Source: Plasmodium coatneyi (Eukaryota > Apicomplexa > Aconoidasida > Haemosporida > Plasmodiidae). From it: DNA of 64,000 nucleotides. The stretch covers positions 1,426,001 to 1,490,000 of the forward strand of contig NC_033567.1 in NCBI RefSeq assembly GCF_001680005.1. The letters are read 5' to 3'. How positions within the stretch are numbered: the first letter of the stretch is position 1; each line of letters starts with the position of its first letter. The notes beneath the pieces were generated by a model. It was not told where the DNA came from and searched no databases. It saw only the letters and a program-made list of their open reading frames with translations. The translations under genes were made by a program, and so were the position numbers. Below are positions 23,565 to 35,153 of this stretch, piece after piece.

Positions 23565-24251
23565 CTAGGCATCCACAGTCACGTTATCATTATTATTCGC
23601 AGCTCCACCACTACCATTGACCACATCGGGATGATCCCCCTGATTGTGCATTCCGCTACGAGGGTTGCCAGTTGGATGATCCCCATTTCGTTCCTCATTT
23701 TGGCTGTCCCTACTTGGGTCATTGTCGATATTCACATTACTTACCAAGTCTCGAATAACAAGATTTCCCATTTTCCCATGACCATGCATAGAATTTGGTG
23801 AGGGGAGGAGACCACCAGAATGATCACTGTATGGAAATCCTGGCATGCCACCCATGTTACTGTTATTCATGTGCATAGGGTGAGAGTGAAATTTGCTAGA
23901 GTAACTATAATGGCCGTGTCTTTCCCTGGGGTACCTACCATGAGACATATGATGCCGATGAGAACGACGCGAATAATGAGAGTGGTGTTTCATATTGTTA
24001 TATTTTGTATGCATAGGGTAATTTCCTGGCATCATATTATTCATCATTGGATTTCCTAGAATATTATTGAGCGCCCTGGGTCCTAGAAACCCTAAAAAGT
24101 TCTGTGGGGTTATGCCTTCTTCCCTTAGCAAATTTTGGAAATACTCAATTTTGGCACTTATGTGTTTCCTCCCTTGGATGTGTTGTCTGCGCCCCACTGG
24201 GGAGCTGTGCGTCAGGTAAATGTCGCAATATTCGCAGTAGTACTTCGGCAT
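23565..24251 (-). CDS. SNRPC: U1 small nuclear ribonucleoprotein C (U1-C)
   Basis: Single exon, 228 aa. The N-terminus MPKYYCEYCDIYLTH...RRQHIQGRKH has the U1-C zinc finger with Cys6, Cys9, His24 and His30, the same positions as in human U1-C. Then follows the conserved helix NVKxYFQ-like segment (KIEYFQNLL). U1-C joins the U1 snRNP and stabilises pairing of U1 RNA with the 5' splice site. The rest (residues about 60-228) is a His/Met/Asn/Gly-rich low-complexity tail containing an Arg/His-rich patch (HHSHYSRRSHRHH), longer than in yeast or human. Its presence fits the intron-rich genes in the window. On the other strand the 5' flank leads to the E2 gene at 25934. Confidence 0.95.
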   Translation of the reverse strand: MPKYYCEYCDIYLTHSSPVGRRQHIQGRKHISAKIEYFQNLLREEGITPQNFLGFLGPRALNNILGNPMMNNMMPGNYPMHTKYNNMKHHSHYSRRSHRHHMSHGRYPRERHGHYSYSSKFHSHPMHMNNSNMGGMPGFPYSDHSGGLLPSPNSMHGHGKMGNLVIRDLVSNVNIDNDPSRDSQNEERNGDHPTGNPRSGMHNQGDHPDVVNGSGGAANNNDNVTVDA

Positions 24252-25933
24252 GGTTTTCTCAAAACGGTGGAGGAAGGAAAGACAAATTAAGCCACTTTAA
24301 AAGTGTACTTTTCTATCGGTACGCTGCTCAAACGGAGGGGCAATAATACTACACAGCATGCATGTACTTCCTCCTGCAGGTATTTTCACACGTCAATAAT
24401 GCTATCCCTCTGTTTGTTGGATAGCCAACTGGTTCGCTTTTTCCCAAAATAAGTGCTCACGTGAGTTTTTTCTTACAGCTTGTCATATGTGTGATTAATG
24501 TTTGTGGCGACTTATGTATTGCCCTTCTTCTTATTCCTCAGTTAAAAACCTCACAGGTGTCTCTTTTTTCCTTAGCCTGCTATACAGTTCAATTGGGCTT
24601 CATAAAGATTTGCTCCCTGGTGGGGGCAAGAACCTCCTAGTGCTGCTTCCCGTGTCAATTTTGTTCATACAGAGTGTCACGCACAAATTGGGCATCACTT
24701 GCGTGGCAATATACGAATTGGAAAAGAAAAAACGTTAGCCCCTACATGCGTAACACGCTGACTGTTCATGCTACGTGAGCGCGGCGAGTAGGTGACCTCT
24801 GCTTTCTTTCTTCACCTATCCGTATCACTATCACGTTTATACGATTATACATTTATACTTTTATATTTTCCAGAACTGCCCATACTCATCTACGCTATAC
24901 GAACAGAAAAATGTATTCACCATACGAAGCTCTTACGCGTGATTAAGAGTAAACGTTTTTTTTTTTTTTTTTTTTTTTTTTTTGCGGCAATGAAAAGGGT
25001 GACATTCAAAGCGCGTTTAAGAATGTCAGAGGCAAAAGAAAAATTAAAAGAAGACTGGAAAAAATGCCTAGTTGCATAACCCCGAACTGATGAAGCGACG
25101 TGCTCCGCGCCGTGCAAAAAGGCAAATGGAAAAATAAAGCGCGATAGAAGTATAATATTATACCACCATCATTGCTAGGCGCGATAAACAGCAGCACGAA
25201 GTTGAAGAAATTGCGGAAAGTCCAAAAAATTAGCAAAAACAGACGTCCGTATGTAAGTAAAAATACCTATATACGTTTCATTTCCTCAGAGAAAGAGCGC
25301 CATTAAAGAAGGGTGAAGATAAATATATCCCCCCAAATGTACATATTTTCGTAACATGAATTTTAATGCATACGCGAACATGCCGAACGGGTGAAAAACG
25401 CTCGTGTAAATTTTTAATAAAGGATTTATATACAGCTCGGGAGCAGGCGAGTTTAAACGAGCATTTTTCCTTTATGAAGTTTACAAACTGCAAAAAATTT
25501 ACCTTTTTTTTTTTTTTTTTTTTTTGTTAACATATCCCAGTAATTGAACGAAATGTCAAAATTGCCTTTACTCGCATGGACATTTCGGCATAACAACTAT
25601 GTATATAAATAATTTTGCATTTTCACGATATTCAGACGAAGGGAAGAGAAACAGCAAATAATGTTTATAGGAAGTTATAAGCATGCACAAGTGAAGAAGC
25701 CTATTTTTACGTTACGTCCCCTTCCAGTTTTCCATACTTATTAAAGACAAATCCGCCCATTTTATCAAGAAATTGATACATATAAGGCATATCTCATTTA
25801 ACCCCTCACGTTTGCTCATAATCAGTGGACAGCCCATGTGTACGCAGACATATGTCCGAAGTGTCTTGCACAAATATATGCGCTCCTAATAGTACCCATT
25901 TAGGATTAGCTGCACTTGCATACCTTTAGGAAG
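24252..25933. other. Spacer upstream of U1-C, with weak coding-like frames
   Basis: Between the U1-C start and the E2 start. Overlapping hydrophobic open frames exist at about 24480-24738 and a Lys-rich frame ends at 25079 after a 28-base T run (24956-24983). No splice model keeps both ends convincing, so no gene is called. Confidence 0.45.
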
Positions 25934-26741
25934 ATGTCTAATTTGGCGAAAAAGAGATTAATTCGGGACTTTAGAAAATTGCAAGCTGATTCACCTTATG
26001 GAGTTAGCGGCTCCCCAATAGGGAATGATATTATGAAATGGCGGGCGGTTATTTTTGGACCAGCAGACACCCCTTGGGAGGGAGGTAATAAAAAGGCTAA
26101 GAGGGGGAAGAGTGTATCCTCCCCCCCGGGGATTATGCAAAACAAGTGGAACGAACAAACCCCCGTAGAGAATCCAAAGCTGCACTAATTTGTTGCGTGC
26201 TAAATTTTGCAGCAAGTATAGGGGAGCACTAAAAAGGGAGTGCTTCCCCAAACCATGTGTTAATTACCCAAAAGGGAAATAACGCCAATGTTAAGAGCGT
26301 CATCGATAGATCACTCCCATGGATGGTCATAGAAAAGACCTTCTCTACAGCGTGATCTTGTAAACACATCCTGTTCCTGTTCACCCCCTTCATGTAGGCA
26401 CCTTTCAGCTGGAACTTTTATTTGGAAATGAATACCCAAACAAACCTCCCAAAGTCAAATTTCTGACCAAAATGTTTCACCCAAATATATACATGGACGG
26501 AAACATATGTATTGACATTCTCCAGAAGCAGTGGAGTCCTATTTACGACATTTCTGCAATACTGACTTCCATTCAGTCCTTATTGAGTGACCCAAACCCG
26601 AACAGCCCCGCTAATCAGGAAGCCGCCCTGCTCTTTGTGGAGAACAGAATTGAGTATAACCGAAGAATTAAAAACTGCGTTAAAGATTCAATCAGTTTTA
26701 TCGACCACAAGGTGCAGGAAGAGGAGGAAGGAAAGGCTTAA
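25934..26741 (+). CDS. RAD6: Ubiquitin-conjugating enzyme E2, RAD6/UBC2 type
   Basis: Two exons: 25934-26084 and 26398-26741, joined in phase (GGAG|GT…TAG|GC ACC). Total 164 aa, close to the usual 150-172. The fold is complete. The HPN motif is at residues 78-80 and the catalytic Cys is Cys88, the RAD6 position, in GNICIDILQ. Other near-identical blocks are IMKWRAVIFGP, YPNKPPKVKFL and DPNPNSPANQEAA. A short acidic tail (VQEEEEGKA) is present, shorter than in yeast. RAD6-type E2s, with a RING E3, monoubiquitinate PCNA and histone H2B and act in DNA repair and N-end-rule turnover; nucleus and cytosol. The ATG is preceded by AGGAAG and fits the family N-terminus MSxxAxxRLxRDF. The 5' part of the intron also reads open by chance. 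Confidence 0.95.
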
Positions 26742-27133
26742 AGGGTGGGGATTCTATTCGGCACGTACACACAAGAAGGTGCATTTGCATACACACATAT
26801 ATATAAACATAATATGGGCGCCGCCCCGTTTGCACGCTGTATGTTTGTTTCCCATTTGATGCAGACCCCATTTAGTGGCGTCTTCTTTGCATTTGGCAGA
26901 TTCGAGAATGCATATTGCAGGTTGCGTATTGCAGATCGCACCATACATTCGGCATTCTCCTGCTGAGCTGCATTTTTTTTTTTTTTATGCGTACATAATT
27001 AGAAGAGTATGTTTTTTTTTTTTTTTGAAAAATCGTGTACTGCTTATATTTGTGGGCTGTGCACGAGGTGGGGGTATTTTGGTGAGTCTGTCGGTGGGCA
27101 CATTTTGCGCCTCCTTCGGAAAGTGAAGAAGAT

Positions 27134-27199
27134 GAAATGTACAGGTGGTTGGAAAGTGATGAAGACGAAATGTACAGGTGGTTGGAAAGTGATGAAGAC
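27134..27199 (+). repeat. 33-bp perfect tandem duplication encoding EMYRWLESDED
   Basis: Two exact 33-bp copies (27134-27166 and 27167-27199), a multiple of three, preceded by a degenerate partial copy (gaaagtgaagaagat). In the forward frame they read EMYRWLESDED twice and continue as VTETLCRRSRNF. That frame is open from 27086 to 27334 but lacks an upstream ATG before 27137 and ends in poly-Phe from a T run. A real exon or a decayed gene is possible. Confidence 0.7.
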
Positions 27200-28412
27200 G
27201 TTACAGAAACGCTATGCAGACGTAGCAGAAACTTCACTGTTAAAGGCAAAATGACATCACCACGTAACTCCCCCAGGTTTATTGCCTTCCCCCTTTTTTT
27301 TTTTTTTTTTTTTTTTTTTTGTGTTTCCTCATAATTAACTTAGTATTTTTTTTCAGTTCTTTATGCAAAATTTTGTAATTGTTTTATAAAATTTTCTAAA
27401 GTGTTATTAAATGCATACTTTGTTATTTCTCCCCCCTTAGTGTGTTTTGCATTTTATAACCCACACGCATATTAGAAAAATGTTTTTTTTTTTTTTTTTT
27501 ATTTTAAATTGTGATGCATTTATTGCGTATGTGTTGTACAGCTACATGTACACCCACCCATTTGTTCATAGAGAGCTATACGCCGCGGGTATGCTTTTTC
27601 ATTTTTTTGTGCCTGTTAAAAATGTCAAAGGTGGAAAAAATGCTCCAAGCTTTTTGACAAGAACTTATTTGATATAATATGCGTTATATATGTACATGCA
27701 TAGACGTATATTTACGTGCACAAAATTCGTGAAAAAAATTCCTATTTGTCACTATAAATTTAGCCCTCCAAAATTTGCACATGAATTATTAAAGGAGTGT
27801 ACTCATGTGTGCGCCGTATGGCACTGTCACTTGGGGAACATTCTGTGGAAAATGCGCCTTCGCGTTTTTACGTAAACAGACAGGTATAAATATTGTCGTG
27901 GAAATGCGGAGCGGACGACTCTTGGGGTTATGTTTACGCTGTACTTTGCATACACCTCGGGGGGGAGGCTTAACATAAAATTGTAAGGTGTGCACATATA
28001 CAATGCTGTGTACGCAAGCAGACCAATCGGGGAACTCTCACTCCCCCTCAACATGCAGTGCTCTTGCATACCCTTCAAAATGGGAAAATTATATCAAAAG
28101 AAATTATCTTTTACACATCATAAAATATGCCTTTTTGAGATAAGACATGTAGATGAGTAAATTTTGTAAAATAAAGGTTTGTCATTTTTTTTGTAAACTT
28201 TCTCCCCCAATCGGTCGCTGTGCAACGTGTTACCAACACATAGATGGCCACGCTACACGTTTATATGTACAGGAGTATTTAAGCCTTTTGCACAACTCTC
28301 CATTGTAAGGGGCACAAACAAAATGCAACGCCAATAAAAATAACCTACGCGTCTGTTCGTCATATTCTGGTCTACATGCACATGATGGTGTTTACATCCC
28401 CGGAAAATTATT

Positions 28413-28438
28413 AAAAAAAAAAAAAAAAAAAAAAAAAA
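28413..28438. repeat. 26-base A homopolymer
   Basis: Uninterrupted run in a spacer, one of the longest here. Confidence 0.9.
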
Positions 28439-29644
28439 CAGCGAAATGTAAAGAATAAGGGGGGAAAGATATCCTTATTTGTTTGATATGGAAAAGGAGT
28501 GCTACACATACCTCCGCGTAGATATGTAGGCACGCAGGCATGTACTCATCTACCTTCGCTGCGGCGACGAAATAATTATTCCCCTTTGTTACAAGAACAA
28601 AGTGCCACCGCACCGTTTACCCACAAAGAGTTTCTTTGAGAAGAAGAAAACAAAAACGATCCCAACCCAAGTGTCAATGGCACAATTTAAAAAAAAAAAA
28701 AATATAATATAATTGTAAAGGAGAATATGGCCGAAGCAGCAGGAGACCGATTAGATGAATAAAAATGAGGGAATTCCAGAGTGACCCATCATATAACCAT
28801 ATGTGCGCCATACGTGTACGCCTAAATGAATAGCAAAAGGTGCTTCAAGCGTGCATGTACCGCAATTAGCAGTGTAGTAGTATACCGTACGGATGGGTGC
28901 GCACAACACTCCAACGGTAAAAAAAGTATACCTTATATGCAAGCGCGTAGAGAAAAAAAGAAAAAATATATTTTTTTGTGGGTGATAGTAAAAAAGAACA
29001 CGCTGCACGTTGTCAAAGCCTAATTTCAATATATATTGTTTACCCCTAGTTTTTTTTTTTTTTTTTTTTTTTTTTATTATATATGCAGTATTATTTAAGA
29101 GAGAAAAAAAAAAAAAAAAACAATGAATTCATTCCCTTGTAGAATCTATATATATGTATATATATGTACGTAGTTACATGCGTATAATGCGTACAGTATG
29201 ATATATTATTTCTGTGTCACATTTTTAAAAAATCTATGATAGATTTTCACCATTTTTAAGTTTTCCTTGTTTCATTTTGCGTATTTTCGAAGGGCAATAT
29301 ACTGATGTAACCTTCGACAGTTGCAGTTTAAGGAAGCAAAATGTTTAATGGAAAATTTTAAGGATAGGTATTTGTGTGAATATATTTTTAACAGAAGAGA
29401 TTTAACTCAAGGGAAGAAACGGGGGCGGTAGAGAAGCAAAGAAAAAAGGAAGAGGAAAGGAAAAAGTGGGAATAATAGAAAGCAGTGTAACCGACAAGTG
29501 GGCACAAGCAAAAGAAGAATAGCTAGAAAAGTGACTCAAAATAGAACAGACTAAGGGGGAGGAAAATTGCTTATCGGAAGGGAAAATTCCCCTAACGGAA
29601 GCACAGAACCAAACGGACACACGAGTACTTCCCTGTGAGCAGAT

Positions 29645-32452
29645 ATGTTTTCATTCGGCCTTAAAAAAAAAAAAAAGGAGGAGGACCAATCCGCCGAGGA
29701 AAAAGCAAATGAGGAGAACAAAAGTCCCGTAGAGGAGAAGAATGATAAGAAGGAACCCACCGACGATGATAAAGCCAAGGAAGAAGCGGACAATGAGGAA
29801 AAACAGGTAGATAGTAGGGCCAGAAATAGGAGGACAAGAAAACCAGTTAGGAAAACAAGGAAGGGACAGAAGGAAGAGGAGGAAGTAAAGGAAGAAAAAG
29901 AGGTGGAAGAAGAGGAAGAAAAGGAAGGCAAAAAGGGTAAGAAAGAGCCGAAGGGTAAGAGGGGCAACGCCAGGAGGGGCAAAAAGGCAGCCGCAGATGA
30001 GAAGGAAGAAGAGGACAAAAAGGATGAGGAGAACGACGAAGCGCAGAAGGAGGAGGACGAACGGAAGAAGGAATTAAAGGCTGAAGAAGAGTTAAAGGAT
30101 AAGGACGCCAAAGCAAGTGCCTTAACGCTGGAAATTTTGGGAGATATCCCAGATGCTGATTTAAAGCCCCCAGAAAATGTTCTATTCGTTTGTAAGCTGA
30201 ACCCCGTAACGGAAGAAGAAGATTTAAAAACCATTTTCTCTCGATTCGGACCGATAATATCGTGTAACATTGTAAAAGATAAGGTAACGAACAACTCTCT
30301 CCAGTATGCCTTTATCGAATTTGAAAAAAAAGAAGACTGCCTAAATGCGTACTTCGAAATGGATAACGTCATCATTGACGACAGGAGGATACACGTGGAT
30401 TTCTGCCAGTCGTTAGCGAAATATAAGGGAGAAATAAAAAACTGGAAAATCGAAAATAAGGCTGTGCTGGAAAATATTAAAAAAAGGAAATTGGACCAAG
30501 AGGACACCAAAAGGAAGAGGGGGGGCAAAGGAACTGCCAACGCAACTGCCAACGCAACTGCCAACGCAACTACCAACGGAGAACTGAACGAAGAGGAAGA
30601 AGAAAACGTTCGGGTCTTCAAATACGAAAGTGATAACAGTAAGAAGGAGCAGGAAAATGATTCCAATAAGGAGGAAAAAAAAGATGACCCAAACGACACC
30701 GGGGAGAACAATGCTGCCGAAAGTGGCAAGAACAACTACAGTAACGAAAAATGGTACAAGTCCCCTAAGTACAACAAAAACAATTTCAATAGCTATTCCA
30801 ATCAGCACCCCTACAGAAGGTATTCTTACAAATACAGATATAATAATAATTACAATACCCCCTACGGGAGGAACTTTTTCTATCGCAAAAATTATAACGG
30901 CAATTATTATGATAAATATAACTACTATGATAAAGTAAGAAAAAATAGCATGTTCAACAAACGGAATTATTCTCCCAGGGATGGTGCAGGACACCGAAAT
31001 GACGACTACAACAGTCGGTACAGAAGACAACGTAGTTACTCTTCAGACCATTTGCAGAAAAAGGAACTAGATAGGAGGGATACTAGAAAATATGGCAGTA
31101 AGTCGATGGAAAAATCCCCCAAAAGAGGAGAACATGATAAGTATAACTACCCAAGGGATGGTCATAGGGATAGGGGATATTCAAATGATAAAAATGCAGA
31201 TGACGCTATGTTAAGAGGTGGGAAAAGAATGAATGGTAGGGGTGCCTCTACATCGAGACCCGGTGAGCATAGCCATTATAAGAAAGGCGATTACGAAAGG
31301 GGAGTTGGCCATGATGAACACCATTCCGGTTATAATTACAAAATGCAGAGAAAAACGAACAGATCACGTTCATATTCTGTGCACATGAACGATAAGGAAG
31401 AAAACAAGGGATATTCCAAACGTGATGGATATAACAATGATTATAACTACGATAAGAAACGAAAATACGGACAGTACGATGGGGCAAACGGAGATTACGA
31501 AAAACGAGGGGACGACGGTTACGCGTATAATAATGGCTACCATAATGGTTCCTACAATAAAAGGCTGAAAGGGTATCCAGGTGACCAGGACGATGAGAGG
31601 TATAAGAAGGCCTACCCAAAGTATTCCGAAAGGTATGACAAAAATTTCTACCCAAAGGATGAGCGTAAGGATTTTTACGATAAGGACAACAAATCGAATA
31701 AGTACAAAAATGATGAATACGGAAAGTACGACAGAGAGGCCTCTTACGATTACAAGGGAGACAAGAAAAAATACGGTGACAAGAATGAGGATTATTATAA
31801 CAAGACAAAGTATAGCAAATACGACTCGTACGAACGGGATGATGGTAAGAAGTATAATAAGGAGAGCAAACCCTACGGCAACAACTATAAGGACGAAAAG
31901 GGCTATGGTAAGTACAAGGATAAAACGTACGACCGGAGGGATGATAAGAACTACTACAAAGACAATAAATCAAGGCAAAAAGACGATTACAAATACGATG
32001 ATTTAGACAAAGGAAAACGAGACAAATCGTATGAACGGAAAAACAGAGGGGACGATAGCAGAGATCGAATGAATGACAAAAAAAGTTACAACTACAAAGG
32101 TAAGAAGGGAAAATATGCCGACGGAAGGAAGGATGATGATTATAACAATTCGCCCAATACAAAGCGAGACAGAAAAAATAAGGACAACAAAAAACGAAGA
32201 TCGAAATCGTACTCCGATGTAAGTCATAACAGTTCTGCTAAATATGCGTCCAAAAGCAAAAAGCAAAAGAAGGAAAAATATTCTTCAAAGGATAAAAAAA
32301 AGGATAACAAGAAGAAAAATTATGACGATGATGACTACGAAAAGTATGATAACTCCGTTAGCGGTTCGAAAAATTCCTATTCAAACAAGAAGGACGATGA
32401 AAGCAACTCCTACGTTCCCAAATCGGAATCTGCTAATTCGGCTTATTCGTGA
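29645..32452 (+). CDS. PPIL4-type RRM protein without cyclophilin domain, long Tyr/Lys/Asp-rich tail
   Basis: Single exon, 935 aa. Residues 1-155 are Lys/Glu-rich. From about residue 158 the sequence (LEILGDIPDADLKPPENVLFVCKLNPV) matches the linker and RRM of cyclophilin-like PPIL4, with RNP2 LFVCKLNP and RNP1 QYAFIEFE, then DNVIIDDRRIHVDFCQS, a block nearly identical across eukaryotes. PPIL4 normally begins with a peptidyl-prolyl isomerase domain; here it is absent and replaced by the charged region. After the RRM come four copies of a TANA repeat (about 30531-30575) and more than 500 residues dominated by Tyr, Lys, Asp, Arg and Asn with Arg-Ser dipeptides (RSRSYS, RRSKSYSD). This is typical of nuclear-speckle or splicing-associated proteins. 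Likely role: nuclear RNA binding in splicing. The ATG precedes a 14-base A run, so the extreme N-terminus depends on homopolymer length. Confidence 0.85.
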   Translation: MFSFGLKKKKKEEDQSAEEKANEENKSPVEEKNDKKEPTDDDKAKEEADNEEKQVDSRARNRRTRKPVRKTRKGQKEEEEVKEEKEVEEEEEKEGKKGKKEPKGKRGNARRGKKAAADEKEEEDKKDEENDEAQKEEDERKKELKAEEELKDKDAKASALTLEILGDIPDADLKPPENVLFVCKLNPVTEEEDLKTIFSRFGPIISCNIVKDKVTNNSLQYAFIEFEKKEDCLNAYFEMDNVIIDDRRIHVDFCQSLAKYKGEIKNWKIENKAVLENIKKRKLDQEDTKRKRGGKGTANATANATANATTNGELNEEEEENVRVFKYESDNSKKEQENDSNKEEKKDDPNDTGENNAAESGKNNYSNEKWYKSPKYNKNNFNSYSNQHPYRRYSYKYRYNNNYNTPYGRNFFYRKNYNGNYYDKYNYYDKVRKNSMFNKRNYSPRDGAGHRNDDYNSRYRRQRSYSSDHLQKKELDRRDTRKYGSKSMEKSPKRGEHDKYNYPRDGHRDRGYSNDKNADDAMLRGGKRMNGRGASTSRPGEHSHYKKGDYERGVGHDEHHSGYNYKMQRKTNRSRSYSVHMNDKEENKGYSKRDGYNNDYNYDKKRKYGQYDGANGDYEKRGDDGYAYNNGYHNGSYNKRLKGYPGDQDDERYKKAYPKYSERYDKNFYPKDERKDFYDKDNKSNKYKNDEYGKYDREASYDYKGDKKKYGDKNEDYYNKTKYSKYDSYERDDGKKYNKESKPYGNNYKDEKGYGKYKDKTYDRRDDKNYYKDNKSRQKDDYKYDDLDKGKRDKSYERKNRGDDSRDRMNDKKSYNYKGKKGKYADGRKDDDYNNSPNTKRDRKNKDNKKRRSKSYSDVSHNSSAKYASKSKKQKKEKYSSKDKKKDNKKKNYDDDDYEKYDNSVSGSKNSYSNKKDDESNSYVPKSESANSAYS
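30531..30575 (+). repeat. 12-bp coding repeats (Thr-Ala-Asn-Ala)
   Basis: Four near-perfect copies of actgccaacgca inside the RRM protein gene; the last is changed to actaccaacgga. Confidence 0.85.
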
Positions 32453-35153
32453 AAAGGTGTTATCAAGTGCAAATATATGAAACACGTTACCTTTAATTTT
32501 CCGGATAAAGGGCCCTGCTATGGAAGAATGTATACACAACCGGGAAGGGGGATTGCCAAAGGGGCACACTAACCGCCGTCATTGTTAACCATGCCAGTAC
32601 GTCTGTGCAAAAAATATACAAGTGTGCATCCTGCACATGAACGTATCCCGCGCAACTACACTTAAACTTCCACTTTGAATTACATTTTTTTTTTTTTTTT
32701 CCTCATTTATTTGATGTGTTTAAAAAGTGTTTTGTATATATTTTGCCCTCCTTCACCTTCCAAAGTTGTGCGCCCCACCATGTCTCTTTTGTTTAGCGTC
32801 TCTTCACCCAGAGGCGTACGCTGATAAAACTTATGCATAAATTGGTAGACGCAAAAAAAAATTAAAAAAATTACCAAATTTGAAGCTACTTACAGGGGAA
32901 AGATCTTTCTAGTTATACCCGCACTATGGAGGGGTGAAATGCACGGGAAAGCACATTGCTCATGTGTTCCATTTGTATGCACAACACCATATCATGTACT
33001 TTATAAGAGAGTGTGGCGACAGCACATTTCTATACGATTCTTTGCCATGCCCCTTTGCTTTCCTTTGAACGATGCACGCACAATAACACACTTGTGTGTA
33101 GTCTCCTTTAAAACACATCGTAGCGGTCCAGATAGGCTATATGAAAGCACGCAAATTCGGATCACGCGATTTATGCATTTAACCTCTTTTGGGGAAGAGA
33201 AACGAATGTGGAACATGTTAAAACCCTTTTCCTCCAACCGCTGGAGCAATTTTCCAAAACGACATTCATTCAATTCGTAATACCTCCTTGTGCTTCACGT
33301 ATCCCCTTATAACATATTAAAAGGACGTACGCATAGAAACATACTTGCACGCTGCGTCCATTCTGTGCACTTGCACATGTAACTGTGGGGGCATCGCCAG
33401 GATGGCAACCCCCCAATGGACGTTGTATACATTATTCCTACAAATCTTTAACGCAAAAAGGAAGAAAAAAAAAGGGCAGGGACATTCTCCTTACACTACT
33501 TGTTCACTCTTTCCCCTTTCAACCTCTGTTGTAAATCACACCCTTCGAAAAAAAAAAGAAATCCCCATTTATTATTTTCCCTTATGCGCTATACATATGA
33601 TTTATATGCACAATTCGCAAATGGGGGGTTGCCTTATTTCCTCCATGGCAGCTGCACTCCATCCACAGCCTTTTGCATTCACATAATTGTTCCGCATAAA
33701 GTGAAGGGGGCCCAAATAAGGGAAATGGGCACATCACATAATGGTATTGTATGGCGGTGTTATGCGCAGTTACGCATAGTGACGGAAAACCAAAAAAAAA
33801 AAGCCTCTGGCGAATGCCAAACGACATAAAAATAAAATATGATGAACGTGGGAAGGTAAACGTGTGAGCATTTTACATATGCATTTCATGTATATGTGAA
33901 TATGGCTACCGCATGAAGGATCGTTGGGAAGGTTCTAAGGTGTATAAGCACGCATACCTGTATACATTATAAACGTAGGTTATACCCGTATGCATACCCA
34001 TACGTAATTATATGTACGTAAGAAATTATACACGCCCAAGGTGTCCTTGCGCAGAAGCGGGGTGGCGAGCCTTCCGCACTACTCGTCGCAAAGCCCAGCG
34101 TAAAATTCCGCATAAAAAATAAATTCCGTTTGGGCACTTAAATCCGTAGCACACGGCTATGTATGTGATCTGTGCGAAGAAAATTTTTTGCGTCAAAATA
34201 AGCAAATGAGGGAAGCACCATTTGAAAAAAAAAAAAAAGCAAAAAACAATAGCCATTGCAATAGCGATGCCATAACAATGCAATAGCAATGCGAAAGAGA
34301 TGGCAGTGGTCAGTAGCAATAAAATGAAGTGAGGACATGAACCATATAATAACTTTTAAAAGCTCTCTTTCGATTTCTTCTTCACTTTTCACATGTTCAT
34401 ACAAATATATTTGTACCATACCGTATGCGTACATTAATTATATGAAGGAACATGTACATACGTATGCATGTACGTACGAACGTGACTATGTAGCAGGAAG
34501 GGAACAAACGCCTGGAAGAAGCTTTCTTACGATTTAAAGAAAAAAAACATATTTTTTCCAAAAATTCAGTAAGGGACTTCTTGCAAACAAGAATATGTTT
34601 TGCCAACCTTATTAAGTAAGGAAGCTTGCATGCGAACGTGTAACGCATAGCTGCGCCCATGTTCGTACTGGCGCATGTATTCGCAGGCCGTACTTGCCCA
34701 CCCCCCCCACGTGTACACGAAGCGCTGCGTGTTTTCATAAGAGGAAAAGAACACACTTCCCACATTACCTGTGAAAAACTTGCGGGGACATGTATACACG
34801 TGCGTGTTGTTCACCTGCTTGTGCATTCAGCCAAGTGTTCATCGCATGCGGAGTTTATTTAAACCACGCAAAGGGTGTACGTATTATATATATATGCACA
34901 CAGTACGCAGGAGCGCAAATGTACCTGCCAATTTTAAGGCTTGCCAGTTAATCCACGTGACCCTTAATGGACAACTCGCAAACCATAAAATTGTAACCAC
35001 CACCACCATCACACTTTGCAGCTCCCTTCCAGTCTTGAAGAAGATTTTTACTGAGCAGAGTTACATCTTAAGTTTTCTTTTTTTTCCTGTTAATCTGTTG
35101 GGTTATTTTCCAATTGGGAGAAATTACAAAAAAAAAAAAAAGGAACGTCAAAA
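32453..35153. other. 2.7 kb spacer
   Basis: No supported gene. It contains an array of CAATAGC(A/G)ATG-type direct repeats around 34247-34293 and several A/T runs. Sequence before 35154 has an A run (35129-35142) in the likely 5' UTR of importin alpha. Confidence 0.6.

Larger units (their letters stand above)
26742..29644. other. 2.9 kb spacer including a short coding-like repeat
   Basis: Mostly non-coding. Between 27086 and 27334 an open frame carries two copies of an 11-residue acidic repeat (see the repeat entry). It also contains a 26-base A run (28413-28438) and a 26-base T run (29050-29075). Confidence 0.5.

Noticed and set aside
24998..25079. Terminal exon starting after AAAAG for a small membrane gene
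   Set aside because: That acceptor puts the following codons out of frame (immediate TGA).
29551..30735. 394-codon minus-strand Ser/Phe-rich frame
   Set aside because: Antisense shadow of the Lys/Glu-rich part of the RRM protein gene.
31248..32162. 304-codon minus-strand Cys/His/Tyr-rich frame
   Set aside because: Antisense shadow of the Tyr/Lys-rich tail; composition mirrors codons of the real gene.
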